A stretch of 22,309 nt of DNA from Acanthamoeba sp. SK_2022b (Eukaryota > Discosea > Longamoebia > Acanthamoebidae): the NCBI GenBank assembly GCA_027943245.1, contig JANDJZ010000719.1, positions 1 to 22,309 on the forward strand. The letters are read 5' to 3'. The first letter of the stretch is position 1. Every line of letters begins with the position of its first letter. Of the stretch, positions 9,986-20,079 are shown one piece after another. A program made the translations under genes and the position numbers. A model generated the notes under the pieces. That model saw nothing but the letters and a program-made list of their open reading frames with translations, did no database searches and was not told where the DNA came from.

Positions 9986-10316
9986 TCTGTGCTACCAAAG
10001 CAGGAGACAGCAAGGAAGAAAAGGACTAAAGTCTGTGGATGGGTTTAACCTTTTATTTATTATTTTCTTGAAGAATTGAAAATAAATAAGAAGTTAAGGG
10101 TCCAGTAAGGCTGGTTTTTGAGAACCGTGCGATTTTTAGTACCGGGGGGGCGCACCACCAGCACCAACAGGCACGCCAACGTTGGCATTAGAAGAATGGG
10201 GTCAAATTTATTTTTTAGTGGAAAATAATAAAAATCCTCCGTCTTTGTCCACGCCTGTGCAGGTGGTTTGGGGTGTTAGCGTGTGGCAGGGAAGAGAGAA
10301 AGAGAAGGGGACGAAC
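9986..10316. other. Spacer with minus-strand poly-A signals
   Basis: Holds the 3' flank of the minus-strand element. On the minus strand AATAAA occurs at 10212-10207, about 100 bases after the stop at 10317, with further AAATAAAA near 10050. A run of seven or more G at about 10143 separates them. No gene seen. Confidence 0.45.
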
Positions 10317-10475
10317 CTAGTCTACAAGGGGAGGTAGGTTGAGAGGTTCTTCCATCAGTCCCTCTGCCATTGCCGCTGGCTCGCCACACACTTCCAGGTC
10401 ATTAAGTATCAAGTTAGGGACCATGTTGTACAGATACTCCTCATCAAAGATGGAGTTGAAGGTGATCCATTCTCC
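10317..10475 (-). pseudogene. Final acidic exon of the minus-strand relic
   Basis: After the acceptor TCCTCAATAG the frame reads EWITFNSIFDEEYLYNMVPN, then an acidic tail ending PLNLPPLVD and TAG. Acidic and hydrophobic residues alternate as in activation domains, but no family is recognised. Splice phase to the finger exon is uncertain by one base. Confidence 0.4.
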
Positions 10476-10714
10476 TATTGAGGAGGAAGAGAAAGTATCA
10501 ATTTCAAAAAATATCAAGAAAAGTGTTGTGGATCCATATGCCTTGTGGTGCTTGATACTGGTGGTGTTGGTATGGTTGCTCCTGCTGTAGGTTGTGGTGC
10601 CACCATCACTCCTGCCACAATTGCTCCTACTGCCGTTGGTTGTGCCACCACTGTTCCTGCTGTTGCTGCTGCTGTTCCTGCTGTTGTTGCTGCTGCTCCT
10701 GCCACCCCTGCCTC

Positions 10715-10830
10715 ATGGCCCTTTGTGTGGCGGTCCAGCCAGGCCTTGTAGGAGTATGTGCATCCACAATTTGGCCAAGGGCACATGTACAATGCAGGGG
10801 CTGGGGCTCGTTGTTGCTTGTGCAGTCGTG
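10715..10830 (-). pseudogene. C2H2 zinc finger and flanks
   Basis: Reads CPWPNCGCTYSYKAWLDRH then TKGH: C-x4-C-x12-H-x3-H, all four ligands present. It is preceded by a basic stretch (RLHKQQRAPAPA) and followed by Ala/Gly/Val or, in another frame, poly-Gln low complexity coded by GCT/CTG-type triplets (10640-10705). The plus-strand relative at 4200 has the same spacing but Arg in place of the second Cys. Confidence 0.65.
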
Positions 10831-10899
10831 AAGTGGTAGAGGATGGAGAAGGGGCTGCAGAGGAAGATGAAGAGGACAAAGTTGAAGAGAACGACGAAG

Positions 10900-11141
10900 A
10901 AGATGGAAGGGAAGGTGTGGGTGGGCGGAGGAAGGAGTAGATGTCAATGATGAGGAGGAGGTGGACGAAGGAGTACTTGAGATGGGCGCAGTTTGCTTCC
11001 TCTTGCTCCCTTTTGATGGGGAAGGGGTGGGGATGCCAGCAATGGCATCCCTGACGTGCTGAAGGAGGACAGGTCGACGGTCCTTGCTGGTAAATGGGCG
11101 CTTGTGGTGACATAGATAGATCTTTAGGTGATCTACATGCA
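10900..11141 (-). pseudogene. SAP-like exon, related to the plus-strand element
   Basis: Behind the acceptor ATTCTTTTAG (ends at 11142) the exon starts TG CAT GTA GAT CAC CTA AAG, giving HVDHLKIYLCHHKR then SKDRRPVLLQHVRDAIAGIP. The plus-strand copy at 3879 starts TG ATG GTC AAC CAC CTT AAG and reads MVNHLKTYCCEHK...ATLLQQVHDHINTIP. Same phase-1 intron border, same length, same domain end. A Ser/Thr/Pro linker follows, within which the frame changes near 10930. Confidence 0.65.
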
Positions 11142-11419
11142 CTAAAAGAATAAAATTGTCATGCCTTGTCTTGTGCCTCGTCCTGTGCCTTGTCTTGTGC
11201 CTCATCCCATGCATCTTGCTTCCATTGTTCTGATGGTGACTGTCAGTCTGTGCTACTGCAATGCAAGGGATGGGACCATACCTGAGAAAGCCATAGTATA
11301 TGCTTCCTTGTGTGTATGTGGCGGTTTTTGTTCTTTGTCACCTTACCCCCACACCCACAGTTGGCCTTGATCACCTTGGTCCACTGCATTCCTGTCCCCC
11401 CCTCGGTCGAACAACTTAA

Positions 11420-12545
11420 TTCTATTCACAAGAGGTGGGGGTATCCACAGTCCATGGCAAACCATTGACCAAGTACTGTAGCAATGAGAGGAGGTCCTCG
11501 CTCCACTCAGGTGGGGTTGCTCCTGGGAATGCCAAGCAGTTGACCAACTTAGGCCAGCACAAGGGCACACAAGCTCCATCAGCACACACACAGACACTCA
11601 CAAGGGCCTGAGGATAAGTAATTGTAGTAAAATAAACGTGAAAGGGTTCTCTGTGTCCCTGTAGGACACCACCTCTTCCTAGGCATGCAACTGCTGCCCA
11701 CCAATGCAGGCTGCACCTGGCAAAGAGGATCGCTCCTGCTTCATCAAGCACAATGCGCATGCACAGGTGGTTCACAGAGACCCATCTATGAGCTGCTTGG
11801 TACCACCATCAAGGGAGTAGGTGTTGACGCTCTGGTCTGAGAGTCCCCAGAGCCAGAGCCAATCCAAATACCAATTGACAGATCATCTCCTCAAGGAGAG
11901 GGTCATTGTCATCCTCCTCATCTGGGGGTGGCGGTTTGGGTGAAGGGGCTGGTTCAAGCATTGGTGTTGACGTGTAGGCTGGGGAGGAGAGAAGAGGTGT
12001 AGAGGGTGGCCTGGGCCTCTATGAGAGTGTGCTACGTGTCTTGCCCATCTGCACACCACCAATGTTAATTAGGTTTTTAAAATAGAGGACAAGGGACAGA
12101 CAAGAAACATTGTGGTAGGTGGTGAAGATGGCAAACAGCTGTGTCAAAAGTCCCACATAGTTAATGAAGACACAGAAGAGCTGCCAATAGAGGATGTCCA
12201 CGCCTTCGTGCACGTCATTGGTGTAGATGTGTGTCTCAAAATTGCGCACCTTGCCTTTGAAGGTCCAATGATGGTAGCAGTGCAGGTAGAAGTTGGCTGA
12301 CTTGTCCTGTCCTCACCAAAGATTGTCTGCTTATCCTACTCAAGGGCTTTGGCTTCCTTGACCAATTATGCTGTGTGAATACACATCTCTAGATCGTTGA
12401 GCAAGACGCATATCTCATACAGGCGCTCCTATAAAATTGGGAACCAGTTTGTCCTGAAACCATCTCATCATGTTCTCAACAATGGACTTCCGCCTGTTTC
12501 CTTGTTTGTAGTGGCCCAGTGCTTCAGCAGCCATCTCCCTTTTGT
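11420..12545 (-). pseudogene. Central coding remnants of the minus-strand relic
   Basis: Readable blocks on the minus strand: AEALGHYKQGNRRKSIVENM with MRWFQDKLVPNFI (about 12540-12430), RLYEICVLLNDLEMCIHTA (about 12425-12365), GVDILYWQLFCVFINYVGLL (about 12190-12130), a Pro/Asp/Glu linker PPPPDEEDDNDPLLEEMI (about 11950-11890), and a Cys/Trp-rich block around 11775-11430. Frames change between blocks and stops interrupt. These could be the catalytic region of a transposase from another superfamily, but I do not recognise the family. Confidence 0.4.
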
Positions 12546-13089
12546 AAATGCATTAGCAAATCTAAGTTAAATGAGAAATGTATGTATGTACATTGTAGGT
12601 TGTATGTGGTTGAAGCATCTGTAATAAAAATTATCAGAAGATTTGGTCCAAATTAGGCGCCAAATTTGACTGGGGAAGCATTCGCCTTGCTGGGTTGTGA
12701 TTTGCAATGTGACATGTTGTTGATCCTGCATCAACATGTATGCACAATTAAATAAATGGGTACAGGCTACCCCTGAACAGATCAAAGGGGTTCTTCACAC
12801 CTCTCTCGGTGCTGCCCCATTGGGGCGCACTCTGCTTATGACTACCCTTTGCTGTAGAAACGTTTTTATACCAGGGGGCATCCGGGCAATTGCCCAGATT
12901 ATGGAATGTTTGTTTCTGTTAGCTGGAAAAGCTGCCTGCTGGTTGGCAGAAAGGTGACTTACAGCTTTGCAGGCCATCCAGGGTAATGGCGTAAAAATAA
13001 TAAAATCAAAAGTCCTTCAGTTGAAGGGGAAAGGAGAACAGGCAGAAAAGACACAGGAGAACAGGCAGAAGAGAGTTGTAGGTGGGCTG

Positions 13090-13755
13090 TATAGCAGTGA
13101 AGTAGCTGCTCAAAGCCTTCAAGAGAGAGATCCCCAGCAGCTCACAAAACTGTGCTTGTGGGATGTATGCTGTCAAGTCATCCACTTGAATGTGGTCAGT
13201 TTATTCATTTGTACTTTTGGCTGCCACAGCATGGGGCTTTACCTTTAGCACAATTGTTGATGTTCAAGTGCTGCAGAAGATGGGAGGGACAACAAAAGTG
13301 TCTCTTCTTCTCCTCAACAGGGAACAGCAGGCCGTTGGTCAGCTTGCCAGCAGTGGCCAGAAATCCAGCACAAGTGGCATTGCTTGCTGGTTCACCTTCC
13401 AGTGCTTCATCTTCTGAGCCATTGGTGAAGCTGTCAATATTGCCATCCCCTTCTGCCTTCACCTTGGCCAAAAGCTGAGTGAGGAGGTGTTGGACAGTGT
13501 TGCGCTCATGGTTGTTGTTCAGGTGTCCTTTCCAACCTTCCAGTAACTGCCAATGTTGATGTGGGGGATGCCAGCAGTCTTGGCTGCGTTTTGTTGCAGA
13601 GGAGACACTTTTTGCCAGTGAGCTGGGCAGGAGTGCGGTCAGTGATGCTGGCTTGTGAGCTGGGCTGTCAACCTTCCGCTTTTTCTCTGGCAGAAGAGTT
13701 GGTGACAAGAGAAGAGGAGAAGAGGGTGATGGTGTGTCATCTGCTGATGTCATAG
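13090..13755 (-). pseudogene. Ser/Pro-rich, basic and helical exons of the minus-strand relic
   Basis: From 13755 down the frame gives a Ser/Pro stretch, a basic patch (PEKKRKVDSP, identical in pattern to an SV40-type nuclear localisation signal), a helical part and KRHFCCPSHLLQHLNINNC. A 58-bp intron (13242-13185, GTAAAG...TTCAAG) joins it in phase 1 to VDDLTAYIPQAQFCELLGI then SLLKALSSYF. The join gives continuous, globular-looking protein, which supports the strand and intron. Function unknown. Confidence 0.5.
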
Positions 13756-13769
13756 AAGGGGATGGGGTG

Positions 13770-13918
13770 TGACGGGTCTGTTGGCCACCACAGGTCGAAC
13801 AAGTACACAGAGGTGTGACCCTGTTCAGCTCGCAGTACTTGACATTGCACTGTGGGAAGTGGATGGCCAGCTTTCAGACTGGACTGATGGCAATGTTGCA
13901 AAAGGGGCAGTCAATGTT
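13770..13918 (-). pseudogene. C2HC-type zinc finger exon with in-frame TGA
   Basis: On the minus strand the frame reads NIDCPFCNIAISPV, a TGA, then KLAIHFPQCNVKYC and, a little later, CSTCGG. The first part is a C-x2-C-x13-H-x3-C pattern, usual for N-terminal fingers of transposases. The TGA falls between the Cys pair and the His. The frame continues without break into the Ser/Pro-rich part at 13755. Confidence 0.5.
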
Positions 13919-13935
13919 GAACGACATGGTGGGCA

Positions 13936-15335
13936 GCTGTCAACAAAGAGTATCTTCTGTTTGTATTTGTATGTGGTCGTGACCTGTTCCACAAGGACCT
14001 TGTGCCTTTCCATGCACATTTGCACTCTTTTGTGCTCTCCCTACACGTGCGCGTTCTGTTTTGTGCAATCACAACCAAAAAAAACCGTTCGCACACCAAG
14101 AAGTGCTCCAGACAGCAGCAATATGTCCAGGCAACAAGTTGTGTGTTGGCTTCCTCTGTGTGTACACACAAACGTTGCTAACATCATGAGGTTACAAAGT
14201 GGTTGACATCACTAGGTTCTCACTCACCTGCTCACAATTCTTCAGCTATGTACATGTAGGACTGAGCTTTGGGTCATGCTGGATCCAGGACTGCTGAGCA
14301 ACTTTGAGTCCATCTCTCCATGACTCAGCCTGTGCAAATACAAATCTCTGCTACTCCAGGGTGCATATGCCTGGATCATTACATGAAGGTGTTATATTAA
14401 GTCGTTTTTTGACATCAGATTTGGAATGGGTCAAACGGCTCATGCATGAAGCAATCAAGGCCACTCAGGAGTACACACACAATGACCACCCAGACAATTA
14501 TGATGGGCCCACACATGAAACGAAGTCCATCAAGTGGTGGTGTGACTGGGTGATGAATGGGTGTAGTGTGTACACAAAGGGACGTAATGTCTGCAAGTTT
14601 ACGTTGATTGAAAAAAAGGTTAATCTTCTCCCTGCTTGTTCGTTCTCCAACTTCTGAACTCACTTCTCTTTTCAACAGTATGGCGCAGTTAGCTCCTCTA
14701 AATAGGTTTTAACTCCACATCTCCCATTTTGTAAAGATAAAATTACTTTTGGTGAAAAATGCTAACTCATTTTTTGGGCAAATTCAAAGACAATAAGTGA
14801 TTTTTATTGCATATCAAAAAATGTCAACTTATATATCCAGCATAACCCATGTTACAATGCATACTGTGGCCACTTCTCTGGGCATTAAGGGTATTGAGTT
14901 GGCAGGAGATGGTGCCATGAAGTGCAAGCTGTTTTTTAAACATTTGGAGGTCACAATAGTAATGGTGGTTTCAGTAAAGATGTTGTAGTTAAAAGCAGTC
15001 AACAAGGTCAGTCATCCAGCCCCATCCCTTACTCAGTGATGAACATTAAGATTTCATGAATTCTGCAGCAGCACCATCATGGTGGCTGGTTACTGGTGAA
15101 TGGTGCAAATCACAACCATACAACATTGACTGTCAGTGGCACTGTCTACTGAAATGCTGCTGCTGCTGCTTGCACACAGAACTCAATGGCTCTACTTGAT
15201 CTCCTTCACCTCTTTATGTTGTATTGTCATGCATGTGTAGGGGAGAGCTGCTTCATTGATGGCATGGCATCAAGGTTTTGCCAGTGCACGTCCTTCACCA
15301 CACACGCTTGCTTGCAACCATAGTGTCCACATGTG
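13936..15335 (+). other. Spacer with one coding-like fragment (14304-14657)
   Basis: Most of this AT-rich stretch shows no gene. On + at 14304-14657 an open frame reads GVILSRFLTSDLEWVKRLMH, then EAIKATQEYTHNDHPDNYDG and IKWWCDWVMNGC. The composition is that of a globular protein and it ends near a donor-like GTTAAT. It could be an exon of another transposon relic. No family recognised. The opposite-strand frame over the same bases looks less protein-like. Confidence 0.35.
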
Positions 15336-15339
15336 AAGT

Positions 15340-15795
15340 GTTCATGCAGCTCCTCTTCACCACACATCACAACTTGCCATCTGGTCCTGTATGCGCATGT
15401 GGTGCTGATGGCCTTCTTGGGGTTTATGCTTGCTATACCGTTGTGTATGTGTATGTAATGCTCATGCACCTTTGTCACCACAAAAATGCCTGCCATCTGA
15501 TCAAGTGGGCATGTGATGTTGATGGTCTTCTTTGCATTTCTCTCTGCTCTACCATTGTGTATGTGTACATGATGCTCATGCACCTCCTTCACCACAAAAA
15601 AGCCTGCTCATGTGTGGGCATGTGATGTTGAAGGTCTTCATGACATTTATGCTTGCTATACCATTGTGTACGCATATGTGATGCTCATGCACCTTCTTTC
15701 CCATAATTACACCCTCTATGTTGTCATGTTTGGGCATGTGGGTAATCATGGTGTCATTTTTGCTTGCAATACCATCACAAAAGTATGCACATGCT
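15340..15795. repeat. Degenerate tandem array, unit about 109-120 bp
   Basis: Four units can be anchored on the phrase (g)ctcatgcacct(cc)tt, starting near 15340, 15460, 15574 and 15683 (spacing 120, 114, 109). Each also carries gggcatgtgatgttgatggtcttc-like and ttgctataccattgtgtatgtg-like blocks. The last unit is the most diverged. A single related piece occurs far away at about 20585-20630. No coding role is evident. Confidence 0.75.
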
Positions 15796-16257
15796 CTTGC
15801 TTTTCATGTTCACCAGCATTGCCTTAATGTTGTAATCCCATCCATGGGCACTTGGGTGACAATGATGACAGTGCATCCAATTCATCATCTGGGAAAGTAC
15901 AATAAGAAACACACACACAAAACTCAATAACTTCCATTTTTTAAGTTTTTTTTTTCATTGTGTATGTGTACACAGTCCTGAAGTGCTCCTTTACCTACAT
16001 CAAACTGTCCATTTCCTTTGTTCTGGTGCCAGTTAACTGATGAATGGGCTAACTGAGGCCCGGCTTGCTTTAGCTTATAGAGCGCGCAAGTACGCTCTTG
16101 GGAGGCTACCTTTGTATCTTGGCCTTCCCGCCGCTGTTTACGTTTCCGGAGGGCATTTTTTTCCTATTCTTTTCACAATTAGCTCAAGGATAGAGAAAAC
16201 ATAAAGGAAAAGTGTCAGAAAACAGCCCCTCGAGTACTTCGCCCCTACCGCTCGTCC
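15796..16257. other. Border from AT-rich repeat DNA to GC-rich host DNA; 5' flank of the next gene
   Basis: Composition shifts near 16040-16080. From 16200 the sequence is AC-rich (aacataaaggaaaagtgtcagaaaac) and runs into the start codon at 16258. No canonical TATA box close to the gene. Likely holds the promoter and 5' UTR. Confidence 0.45.
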
Positions 16258-17267
16258 ATGGCGGCTAAGGCGTTGTCGCAACAGGTCATGGGCCGGTCGC
16301 CTCATATTTTTCTCCGGAGTGGTGCTTTCTCAACACGCCACAGAGCATTACGATGGATCCGCGCTGAGCCGGCCCAACTCCTGCCCCTCACCACGAGCGG
16401 CGCGCTCTGCCGGTCCGCGGCTAGCCCTTGTACGCGAAGCCAGCCGCGAACACCACAGACGAGGATCATCGCTGGCATCTTACCCTGCGCACCTCGCCGC
16501 GGCTACACAGCCAGCGGACAACAAGGGCAACAGAGGGCGGCCAACCCCAACGAGGCATTTGCTCCCCAACCCGCTACACGCTCGCACTCGGGCCCAGAGA
16601 GCTAACGGCACTCGCTCTTGCTTGATGCCAAGCTGCTCTTGTGCTTTTTCCAGGAGAAGAGGGAGAGCTTCGTGCGTACCTACCTGCATCTGCTGGCACA
16701 AGAAGCCTTCTTCTTCGAGGACGAAACCTGGCAAGTGCTGGGCGTGCACCATGTCCCAGAGTCTGGTACAGGAGCTCCCCTGCCCCAGCTCGCGCCAGCA
16801 CCAACAGCCAAACTCGATATTGAGCGCCGCTACACGCCAGACCGTGTGCACGTGGAGGCCATACCAGAAGACGCCGACTACATAGGCTTTCCCGCCTTCA
16901 AGTTTGTGTTCAGCTTTGACCCTGCCCTGGCCAAGCGCAGGGAGGACGGGGACATCGTGGAGGGCTCCGACGAAGCAGCACTGATCGAGCGGTTGCGCAA
17001 GCTCGAGGCAGGTTTGGTTTTCTTGCCCACCCGCTGGCCATCAGAACCGGGACCGGAGCTGCTAACCACCTCCCACCTGGTGGTTGGACGTCGGTGGCTA
17101 TTATAGCAAACGGGCTGACCGTCACGTGCGTCGGGTGCTACGCTTTCTCCAAGGGCGACAGCAAGTTCTTTCTCCTCGGGCCCCCGCCGGAAGGCGAGAC
17201 CGTCGCAGACGAGTGCGAGCCCATCTTTTACCAACACCGGCCAGAGCCGGGCCACAATCAGCAGTAG
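16258..17267 (+). CDS. Unrecognised protein with probable mitochondrial targeting sequence
   Basis: Three exons join in frame: 16258-16554, 16654-17011 and 17107-17267 (816 nt, 271 residues, TAG stop). Intron 2 (17012-17106) is GT-AG, phase 1. Intron 1 (16555-16653) has no GT donor anywhere suitable; GAG|GCATTT with TTTTTCCAG acceptor fits in phase 0, so it would be GC-AG. The first 90 residues are rich in Arg, Ser, Ala and Gln and nearly free of acids (MAAKALSQQVMGRSPHIFLR...), typical of a mitochondrial presequence. The mature part has ESFVRTYLHLLAQEAFFFED, an acidic FVFSFDPALAKRREDGD segment, and a C-terminal part with VTCVGCYAFSKGDSKFFLLG. No family recognised, no membrane segment. It ends 134 bases from the stop of the mannosidase gene on the other strand. 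ATG 16258 is chosen because it opens the targeting-like segment; upstream bases are non-coding in look. Confidence 0.7.
16555..16653 (+). other. Probable GC-AG intron
   Basis: 99 bp between exons 1 and 2 of the mitochondrial-type gene. Without it the frame of exon 1 meets a stop at about 16603. The only GT in the region lies about 13 bases from the acceptor and cannot serve. GC at 16555-16556 keeps phase 0, and the acceptor has a good pyrimidine tract. Confidence 0.55.
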
Positions 17268-17401
17268 CACCCGGGTGAGATATCTGCCTGCACTGGGAGC
17301 GTGGCCATGAGATGAGTTGCGCCACATTCACGAACATAACACGATTCCAGCCGCGGAGAGCAGGAGTGCGAGGCTTTGTTATAAAGCGTTTTGATGTTGT
17401 G
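17268..17401. other. Tail-to-tail intergenic gap
   Basis: 134 bp between the TAG of the plus-strand gene (17267) and the TGA of the GH125 gene (17402). It must hold both 3' ends. ATAAAG near 17380 (+) is the only weak poly-A-like signal. Confidence 0.5.
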
Positions 17402-19598
17402 TCATCTGGCTGACGTGTCTGCTGACGAGCTAGCAGGTGCGGGTGGTGGGGCAGCCAGGAGGAGGTCCAGTTTGTCGCGCACCAGCTCGGCGAACAGCGA
17501 GTTGGCCCACGCGAACCACGGTCGCGAGAATGCGGCCGGGTCGTATGGGTTGAATGACTCGTGCATCACTCCCGTGCCCGCGTCGGTGTTCTGTTCCATT
17601 TTGTCAGCAATCAAACCACAAACCAAACACGAGATTACGACTGGAGGCAGTGTGTGGCTGCAGACCTCACATGTGGCGATCAGGCTGAGAATCTCGTCGC
17701 GGTCGTCCGACGTGAGGGCCTGCATGGTAAGGCCAATGTGCCACACCCATCTTTTGCGTGTGTGCGGACTCCCCATGCCTTGCGCCACTTGACCTGCGGA
17801 CACACAGTAAAGTTCAGCGAGCGCAACACACGGAAAGGGTGAGTCGTACCTGTGATGAAGTAAGGGTTGTCGCTGGAGAGCACGAATCGCCGCGTGTTGC
17901 TGGCAATCTCGCGGTCGGGGTCGTGGGGTGACCAGTAGCCGAGGTAGGGTATCGACAGCAACGACGGCACGTTGGCATCGTCCATCAGATTGAAACCTCC
18001 CATCCCGTCGGTCTGTTGCATGGAGGCCTTAGCCAACGTGCGCTACACGCACTGACGAACAGAGGCATACCTCATACGCGTAGATCTTTCCGTAAGTCCT
18101 GTGCTTCACTATCGCGTACTTGTGGATGCCTGCAGCAAGACAATAAGCAACGAGCATAAAAGTTGGCTGGCTTGCGGGGGGCTGGCCCGAACCGTCGTCG
18201 ATCTGTTGACGAAGCTCCATGGCTTCGGCGCTGAGTGTGGTGTTCCCGAAGACACGTTCGGCGATCTCGGCCAGGTATTGGAGCGTAACCACAGCAAACA
18301 TGTTTGCGGGTACCAGGAACGGAAACTTGCACGCGTCATCCGATGGCCTGAACCCTGCATGTGTGTATATATGTATGTGTATGTGTGCACCGAGCCTCAC
18401 CGCAGACAATTCGGTGCATACCGCCCCAGGTCATGCCCGTGTAGTTGGCCGAAGCTCCATAGCCTTTCTGCCGCATCGCCGGGTGATGCCTGTAGGGCGA
18501 CGTCTGATGTCGGCCAGCGGGAGTGCGCAGCACATTTCAGCCCTTTCGTTCGCAGCGACGAAGGCCACGTACCTCGCGGGTGTGCTTCTGTTCATTCTTC
18601 CACGTTCGCACAATCAACTCGGCGGCGCGCAGCCACTCGCCATCGAACGCAGAAGTGCTGCCTGATGGCGATGACGGCACTGTCTTGAGCCAAGTCCACG
18701 ACCGCGAGTGGAGGTGGATTTGTACGTGTGGCCCGCCAGTACTTGTAGGAGAGCGAGAGAAAGTAACACAGCGAGTCGACTTCGTACTTCCTCTCCCAGA
18801 TCTCCTCCGTCTTTCCCTCATTCCGCTCGCTTGGTGGAACACTGTCAAAAAAACAGCACACGGTCAATCAGGCATCGGCTGCGCTATCGAGCGCGAAACG
18901 GACACGACGCAGATGCACGGCGCACTCTTCTAAGGGCTGCTCACGAAAGGCGTTGGCGTAGGGGTCGAGTAGGATGCGATTGGCCTGTCGCTTGATCAGG
19001 CCTGACCAGGCGCCAGCGATTCTCGAGTTAGGCTACGCCTCTCCTCCCCACCGCGCTCGAGCGGGAATAGAGATGTATGGGCGTGCCTTCGATTAAGACC
19101 TGTAGGTGGAGGTCGTGCGCGGCCAGAGGGATGTAGTGGTTCACCTGCGCAGCCGAGTCGCGTAGCCACATGGCCGGAATGTCGCCTGTGTCGCAGGTTG
19201 AGCAATGGTTGGTTTGTCTGCAAGGCAGTGACGTCGATAAAAGTCAGAGTTCGAACCGGTGAAGACGTGCGTGTGGCCGTTGGGCATGAGCAGGGTGGTG
19301 GTCGCGAGCGTGCTCACGAAGCAGGCACGGAAGATGGCCGCCAGCTTGGTGCGATTGACGGACTCGAGTGCCCGGGCCACCCGCTCGACCTCGCGCTGGA
19401 CGGCGAGCGGCACCAGGTCAGCGTCGTTCGCGACACTGGTGTCTGTCCCGTTTCGACCCTCTTCTTTATAGAGTGCCTTGATTTGCTGTCTTTGCTGCTG
19501 TCGCTGAAACAAGCCAGCGTGCAAGATCGGCTTCAGACGTTCCAAATCGTGTTGCCCTACGAAAATGCCGGCTTGCTGCGCTGTCGCGTTGAACGGAC
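17402..19598 (-). CDS. GH125 family exo-alpha-mannosidase (MUG157-like)
   Basis: Exons (minus): 19598-19257, 19185-19087, 19001-18926, 18841-18726, 18661-18573, 18503-18422, 18354-18193, 18129-18071, 18012-17850, 17793-17666, 17590-17402 (TGA). All phases agree and no stop remains. Family blocks in order: FRACFVSTLATTTL, FTGDIPAMWLRDSAAQV, GLIKRQANRILLDPYANAF, WERKYEVDSLCYFLSLSY, YTGMTWGGFRPSDDAC, FLVPANMFAV, GKIYAYE, LMDDANVPSLLSIPYLGYW, GMGSPHT, MQALTS, DAGTGVMHESFNPYDP, SRPWFAWANSLFAEL. GH125 enzymes are inverting, metal-independent exo-acting alpha-1,6-mannosidases; the acid/base pair is an Asp and a Glu, here probably in the RPSDD and HESF blocks (inference). Introns are 56-85 bp; the second (19086-19002) looks GC-AG. 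The 5' exons before 19598 are not resolved. Likely intact and acting on N-glycan-type mannosides; compartment suggested by the upstream membrane anchor. Confidence 0.92.
19002..19086 (-). other. Probable GC-AG intron in the GH125 gene
   Basis: The conserved block LQ(V/E)(L/I)I(E/K)GLIKRQ is restored only if the exon ends GAAG at 19087 and the next begins GCCTGATC at 19001, in phase 1. The intron then starts GCACGC and ends GGTCAG. A GT donor 14 bases earlier would delete VLIEG, which the family conserves. Confidence 0.55.
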
Positions 19599-19944
19599 CT
19601 GCATTCACAACTACTGGCCATCAATACTCGGGCTTAGTTCACGAGCGCCACATAAAGGTGATGATGACCAGGTGACCCGTTTTCGCGGAATGACTGGACA
19701 GGATTTGGACACCTTGAAGGTTCTATCTGTGTGGGTTCAATCGTCCCCACTGCTGCAAGTAAGAGGAAGATGGAATGAAGGTTTAGCTAATTTGTTGATA
19801 CGAGAAGAGGGAGCACTGCATGAAGGCGAGGACCTGGTGACCCTTCTTCTCCTTGTACTGAATCGCCTCGATCTTCAGAAGTCGTCGCTCTCTCACGCTC
19901 TTGTTGTTGGCACGGCTCGCACACACACACAGTTGGCTGTGGTA

Positions 19945-20010
19945 ATGTGTGGTGTGGAGGGAATGCTGTGCGTGCGTGCGTGCGTGCGTGCGTGTGTGTG
20001 TGCAAGAACA
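19945..20010. repeat. GT/GCGT repeat in a GH125 intron
   Basis: tgtgtggtgtggagg, then (gtgc)n with six or so units and (gt)n, about 19970-20002. It lies between the candidate anchor exon and the downstream exons of GH125, in presumed intron. Confidence 0.75.
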
Positions 20011-20079
20011 ATGCGTCGTGAGCGGGTTGCGTGCACATAACGAAGAAAACGAATGGAAGGCACCATGTGTAGGTAACTC

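Larger units (their letters stand above)
10317..13935 (-). mobile_element. Transposon-like gene relic with SAP + C2H2 module (minus strand)
   Basis: Coding-like exons occur in order on the minus strand: a C2HC finger (about 13915-13770), a Ser/Pro/Lys and acidic region (13755-13243), a helical exon (13184-13090), further exons (about 12540-12250, 12250-12019, 11990-11420), a SAP-like exon starting at 11141, a C2H2 finger (10783-10715) and a final acidic exon ending at 10317. The SAP exon and the finger are clearly related to those of the plus-strand element at 3879-4388. The central part has no DDE motif I can recognise, so the superfamily is open. In-frame stops and frame changes indicate decay. 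Stretch 12550-13080 reads poorly and may contain introns or an insertion. Confidence 0.5.

Noticed and set aside
12780..12960. Possible SINE or separate gene on + (reads LGAAPLGRTLLMTTL...)
   Set aside because: No box A/B pair, no A-tail and no motif; it may simply be intron or insertion sequence within the minus-strand relic.
19240..19262. Box-B-like GGTTCGAACTC on the minus strand
   Set aside because: It spans an exon-intron border of the GH125 gene and has no box A or tRNA fold around it.
19198..20040. Plus-strand open frame of 280 codons
   Set aside because: It is the antisense shadow of the GH125 exons and introns; the minus strand has the conserved blocks.
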